Source of the DNA: Albifimbria verrucaria
Lineage: Eukaryota; Ascomycota; Sordariomycetes; Hypocreales; Stachybotryaceae
Length of the DNA: 64,000 nt
NCBI GenBank assembly: GCA_020081605.1
Contig: JAHREC010000009.1
Location: 5,394,001-5,458,000 of the forward strand
Direction of reading: 5' to 3'
The notes below the pieces were generated by a model. It had not been told where the DNA came from. It was given only the letters and a program-made list of their open reading frames with translations, and did not search any database. The first letter of the stretch is position 1; each line of letters opens with the position of its first letter. The position numbers and the translations under genes were made by a program. Shown here piece after piece: positions 60,141 through 64,000 of this stretch.

Positions 60141-61472
60141 CTAATAATACATATACCGATAACACATACCGCCTGACTCTGTGCCCATAATACTAAGAAC
60201 TGTGATGTCTTCGTCTAGTCCAGCTAGCGGTAGAGTATCTTGAAGTGTAACATTCCTGTCACTGTCTCCCTCGCCATTGTAATCGTGTAATCTATTCTGA
60301 AGATCTCGCTGTTGCCAGAGCCACCACATACGATCGAGTTGGGAGTGATGCAGGTAGAAGATAGGGTCTGTAATCCCCATTAGACAACCATTAGTTTAGT
60401 GTTTGTGCTGCACTTCTATGGAGACGTACCATTTGGTGCAGTAAATGCCATGAAGTCACCGTTCACACCCGTAGGAATTATATCGTGTGCTGTCATTTCC
60501 AAAGACAGGTAGAACTCTTCGTATGTCGATGTGTTCAAAACCTTACCCAGTGCCTCCGGACTTAGGTAATGCCCGTACCAGTCATCGGTAAAAGAACGGC
60601 TGAGGCAGTGAGGCTCGTATTTGCTTCCGTACCATTGCGGCGTGAGGTTCTTAAAAGGAGAGTCCGTTACGCAGTGGGCCATGAGATGCTTCTCTGCCTT
60701 AGGGTCGCCATTGCCACCAAAGCCGAGTTCACTATTGAAGATGGAGGATTTTGGAAGATCTTCCCAGTCAAGTGACCAATCCCAAAAACTATAATATCAA
60801 CGTGTGTTAGATTATTTCAGATAAACGAAACGGCATGAGGAGCTTGAGCAAGCGAGAATTTGTCACTTACGGCACTGCACCCTTATAGCCGCAAGCACTT
60901 CGAAGTGTTTTTCGTAGACAAAAATAAAGCGTCTATGCCATGATAAGAAAGGAGCCTTGCCGTGCGCTATGAAGGTATTAGCTCACTGTGCAGTATAGAG
61001 TCAGTGTTTCAGAGGCAGGATATCACTTACTGCTGTGTGCAATAAGGTTGTGTACGAAAGAGAAATCATTGTACAGAGAGCCATTCATGCCAAGCATGGA
61101 CGGCTTGTCAATAAAACATTGAAATGCATTTAAGTAATCCTGCTTTTCTTCCGTTGAAAGGCTTCTCCATTCTTTTCTCATATACGGATCCTTGCACACA
61201 TTTGTTTTCACTTCTTGAGTTGTGTGATTGTGAGAAGTCGATTCAGTTTGGGAATAACCCCTGGATCCTGATGCATATCCCAGCGCGAAAACCACGACAA
61301 CTGTTATGATAGCCGTGCTGATGAGCGCTGCAATTTTGACGATCTGCCAACATGATTTCCGGCGAGATAGCGAGTGACCGCGTTTTTCCATCAACAAGTC
61401 CGAATCGGACGAACCTTCAGATTCCGGCAGGTGGTCATATTGCGGCTGTGGCGATTTCGCTAGAGTGAACAT
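60141..61472 (-). CDS. Membrane-anchored tyrosinase
   Basis: Type-3 copper enzyme oxidising phenols to o-quinones. A charged N-terminus is followed by one helix (IVKIAALISTAIITVVVVFA), a type II signal anchor, so the catalytic domain faces the lumen or outside. CuA ligands: HNLIAHS, then the His residues in HGKAPFLSWHRR. CuB ligands: the H-D pair in EMTAHDI and DPIFYLHHSQLDRMWWLWQ. The C-terminus ends near MCYRYMYY, where tyrosinases have a Tyr-rich motif. Introns: 60967-61030, 60789-60870 and 60368-60429, all GT-AG. One frame break, near 60901, lies in exon 2. The protein is near 390 residues, without the long C-terminal lid domain of melanin tyrosinases. Substrate could be tyrosine, a peptide or a metabolite. 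Confidence 0.9.
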
Positions 61473-62888
61473 GACTGCGTCGCTTTCAACTGCTTGTCCC
61501 TGTATGTGGGTCGAGAGCCTCCACTACATCCGCACGTGGAGAGTTTACGACGCCTGTGGAGGAATCGAGGACGACGATGAGAGGAAACAGCTAAACAGCT
61601 AAACAGCTGAGTCAAACGTCCGAACTGATGATGTAGGCAGCATGTTTTTTATGATGTGAAACAGACAGATTGGAGGACTTTTTCCGTGTTACGGAACCTG
61701 GTTGTCCGCCGACACTAAGCAGGGGTCGGCCTGTCTTGGCTAATTTATGCTAAACTTGATTGTTGGTGTAGGAGCCACTTTTATTGAGGATAGAACACTC
61801 CATTGCCAAGTTGAAACATGAAAAAAGATACAAAATTATTAGTGTGTTACCCGAGGACTGGTTACTCTGTCTGCAGAGAACTCTGGTGCAGATTCCAGAT
61901 GCCGAAGACAAAGGAGTTGAAGAAAAAGACCACGGCAAGGCAACAACCATTGAGCTTCCCAAGAGTAACCCGACTTTGCAATCATTGCCATATCTGGATG
62001 TGTAAGAATATGCGATCTGAGCTTGAATCCATTGTCAGATAATAGTCTCAGGCAGAGCATTATAAGAAAACACAAAAAAAAAATCTAATTGAATAGATTC
62101 TTAGGAGGATTATTAAAAGAAGTTATGGGTTGAGTGATACACATAGATGTCGTGCTCATTCGGCGGACTATCATTGGAGTAATGTCTTTTACCATTGTGA
62201 ATACTGTAAAAAATTACGCTCGATTAGTTAACGTAAGGTAATAGCCTTTTCTTTTGCCACCAAATCATGGCATTAACATGGTTTGGAAGAATTGATCGGG
62301 TTTGTCGCAAGCATTTCTTGTCTAAACAGCCGTGCCCTGCCCAGTCGAGTGTTTTTGTGAACAAAAAGTCTCTTTGTGTCGCTGAAAATGAATTTGATTG
62401 AAAAGTACATTGTGTAGGTGAATACAAATTCTGGTCAGATATGTTGTCGAAGGTTGAGAATCAGTCATGTTAAGCTTGGCATAGGTTTTCTCAGCAATAA
62501 GGCAAAATCCCATCATTACTCGAGCCGAGCAAGTCATTGCCGGGATCCTTCAGTGGTTATGAAAACATGCTCTACGTGAGTTGCAATATATTTATCGTTC
62601 AGCAGCAGATGCGATTGAGCGTCATTAATTTGAAGTCTGTGATTTACGAAGACACTTTACAAGTATTATTCGACTTGGGCCCTCCAATTACTGAATGCTC
62701 ATGGGTCACCGCGCTGTTGACCCTGTAACCCTTTTCGAAGGTCTAATCCCTGGTTCTAGAGCTTCTTGAGAAGACATTAGTCCATTTTCAACAGTATATC
62801 CCATTCCAAAGACTCCTCCTTGACCCTAGCTTAAAAATCACCGTGACATTGGTGTCGGAATCCCGTAAGGTTGTTTATCGCTGTGGCA
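61473..62888. other. Intergenic, tyrosinase promoter and AT-rich tract
   Basis: About 1.4 kb. Apart from the 8-mer repeat, nothing recognised; short frames here have no similarity. Confidence 0.55.
61585..61608. repeat. Three perfect tandem copies of an 8-mer
   Basis: The unit aaacagct occurs three times in a row, about 110 bases upstream of the tyrosinase start. The last copy ends in a cagctg palindrome. It may be a short tandem repeat or a cluster of binding sites. Confidence 0.8.
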
Positions 62889-63580
62889 TCAGTCCCTCAC
62901 AACGACTGCGCTTTTGATGAAGAGTTTTTGAACCGCAACCTCGACCAGGAACTTTGACACATTGGAAACACTCACACTGTCCGTCATGCGCATGCCTTCC
63001 CCGTTGCTGTCCAAAGTTTGCACGTGTCTCTTCGTGCTTATTGGCTGATGCTCCATATCGTCGAATTGTAACCTCGAAGCCCTCACAAGCGTCCAATCCA
63101 TCTTCGTCAAACGGATTTCTTCGTCTACGAGATTATGGTCTTCAAGCGCATATCTGATGTTCGTCCATCCCATAAATGCCTTAGATAACCACGGTAGGTT
63201 AGACCACGAATCTCCCGCCCCGGCTGTTGACATTACGATAATGCGATGAATTCCAGCTTGCTCTAGAACTTCACAAATGTTTGCGCACGAATCTGCCAAG
63301 AAGCGAGGCGGTGAAACTTGAGGCGCAAACGGGCTTTCGGATTTGCGGACGGTGTTTAATGTGATGATCGCAGCAGAAGTTGTAGGTAAAGGTGCCGCTG
63401 AGAGCGCATTTGCAATGTCGGATTTCGAGAGAGGTGAGCCAGTGACGATGTACAGACCAGGTCGAGGGGTGAGGATGCCGGGGTACGAACGAGGGCTACT
63501 ACTGTATGGCCTTGAGAGAGTAACTCGGATACGAGGTGACGACCAGTCCGCCCAGTGGCGCCGAAGATAAGGAAATGCAT
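62889..63580 (-). CDS. NAD(P)-binding NmrA/atypical SDR-like protein
   Basis: Rossmann-fold protein of the atypical short-chain dehydrogenase/NAD(P)H-binding group. The N-terminus (start 63580) reads HFLIFGATGRTGRHLVSELL, giving the GxxGxxG dinucleotide motif. Further blocks are HRIIVMSTAGAGDSW, TKMDWTLVRASRL and a C-terminus with SNVSKFLVEVA. A single frame break in a G/C run at 63465-63468 separates the first 36 codons or so from the rest. No intron. Length near 230 residues, usual for this family. Members act as reductases or as redox sensors (NmrA-like); the sequence does not tell which. Confidence 0.85.
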
Positions 63581-64000
63581 CCTGACGGTAATAGGAGCAA
63601 CTTTTTGGTATTCCCTTAGGAGAGCTTACATAGAGCGTGTTGTTTCCTTTCGAATAAATGAGAGAATAACGGTTGTATTTATAATGTTGAATATCCTAGT
63701 CAGAGAGGCGCTTCACAAAGAGAGCCTATCGCTGATTGGCTCGTTCGGTCTACATACCACGTCCAGACATGGCACAAATTCTTACACGCGTACACCGAAG
63801 GACTCATCGCTTTCTATTTCTACCCGGTAATACGCTTGGTGATGTAAATGGAGGAAAGAAATGTGATACCTAAGGAGAGATAGACATATGACATCTCCTA
63901 CACTCGGCAGTTGCTGCTACAGTCTTAGATTATCGTACATAATACTGAAAACTCCCACTTCTGCGATCACAAGGCGAAGGGATTCTAGAGTCTTTCCGAT
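63581..64000. other. Promoter side of the NmrA-like gene, window end
   Basis: About 0.4 kb. No gene start or end recognised before the window closes. Confidence 0.5.

Noticed and set aside
1..64000. CRISPR arrays, insertion sequences or bacterial operons
   Set aside because: Introns, fungal families and an intron-bearing nuclear tRNA show eukaryotic DNA; no spaced direct repeats or transposase motifs were seen.

Overview
The window is nuclear DNA of a filamentous ascomycete (Pezizomycotina). The evidence is short GT-AG introns of about 45 to 75 nt with fungal-type branch sites, fungal-only families (Fung_rhodopsin/PTH11-like, a modin-like protein, CBM1, AA7 oxidases, a highly reducing iterative PKS), and a tRNA-Thr gene with a 13-nt intron. 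I cannot fix the genus from sequence alone.

Layout. 0-5.2 kb: a GH16 glucanase and a secreted GMC oxidoreductase. 6.3-28.7 kb: what looks like a secondary-metabolite gene cluster. It holds a berberine-bridge-type FAD oxidase (-), a Fung_rhodopsin membrane protein (-, perhaps a bystander), a cytochrome P450 (+), a DHA2-type MFS exporter (-), a PLP-dependent alpha-oxoamine synthase-like enzyme (-) and a highly reducing PKS (KS-AT-DH-MT-ER-KR-ACP, +). The last two share a promoter region of about 0.9 kb. The PKS has no release domain, so the likely chemistry is off-loading by the oxoamine synthase: decarboxylative condensation of the acyl chain with an amino acid, giving an alpha-amino ketone. 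FUM1/FUM8 (fumonisin) and SphB/SphA (sphingofungin) work this way. The P450, FAD oxidases and MFS pump would then tailor and export the product. The product itself is not identified.

29-41 kb: a modin-like membrane protein, a seven-span membrane protein, a secreted type-B carboxylesterase and a small Cys-rich membrane protein, separated by long gene-poor stretches. 42-64 kb: a secreted AA7 oxidase, tRNA-Thr(AGT), a DHA1-type MFS drug transporter, a CBM1-GH5 mannanase, a glutathione S-transferase, a membrane-anchored S33 hydrolase, a DHA2-type MFS transporter, a small Cys-rich protein, a membrane-anchored tyrosinase and an NAD(P)-binding NmrA-like protein. These look like ordinary accessory genes rather than one pathway.

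Quality warning. Almost every multi-exon gene is interrupted by one to seven single-base frame breaks. Most lie in short homopolymers and fit a lost base, while flanking protein similarity and catalytic residues are intact. This looks like homopolymer-length error in the assembly rather than mass pseudogenisation. I therefore annotate these as CDS spanning the breaks and list the positions.
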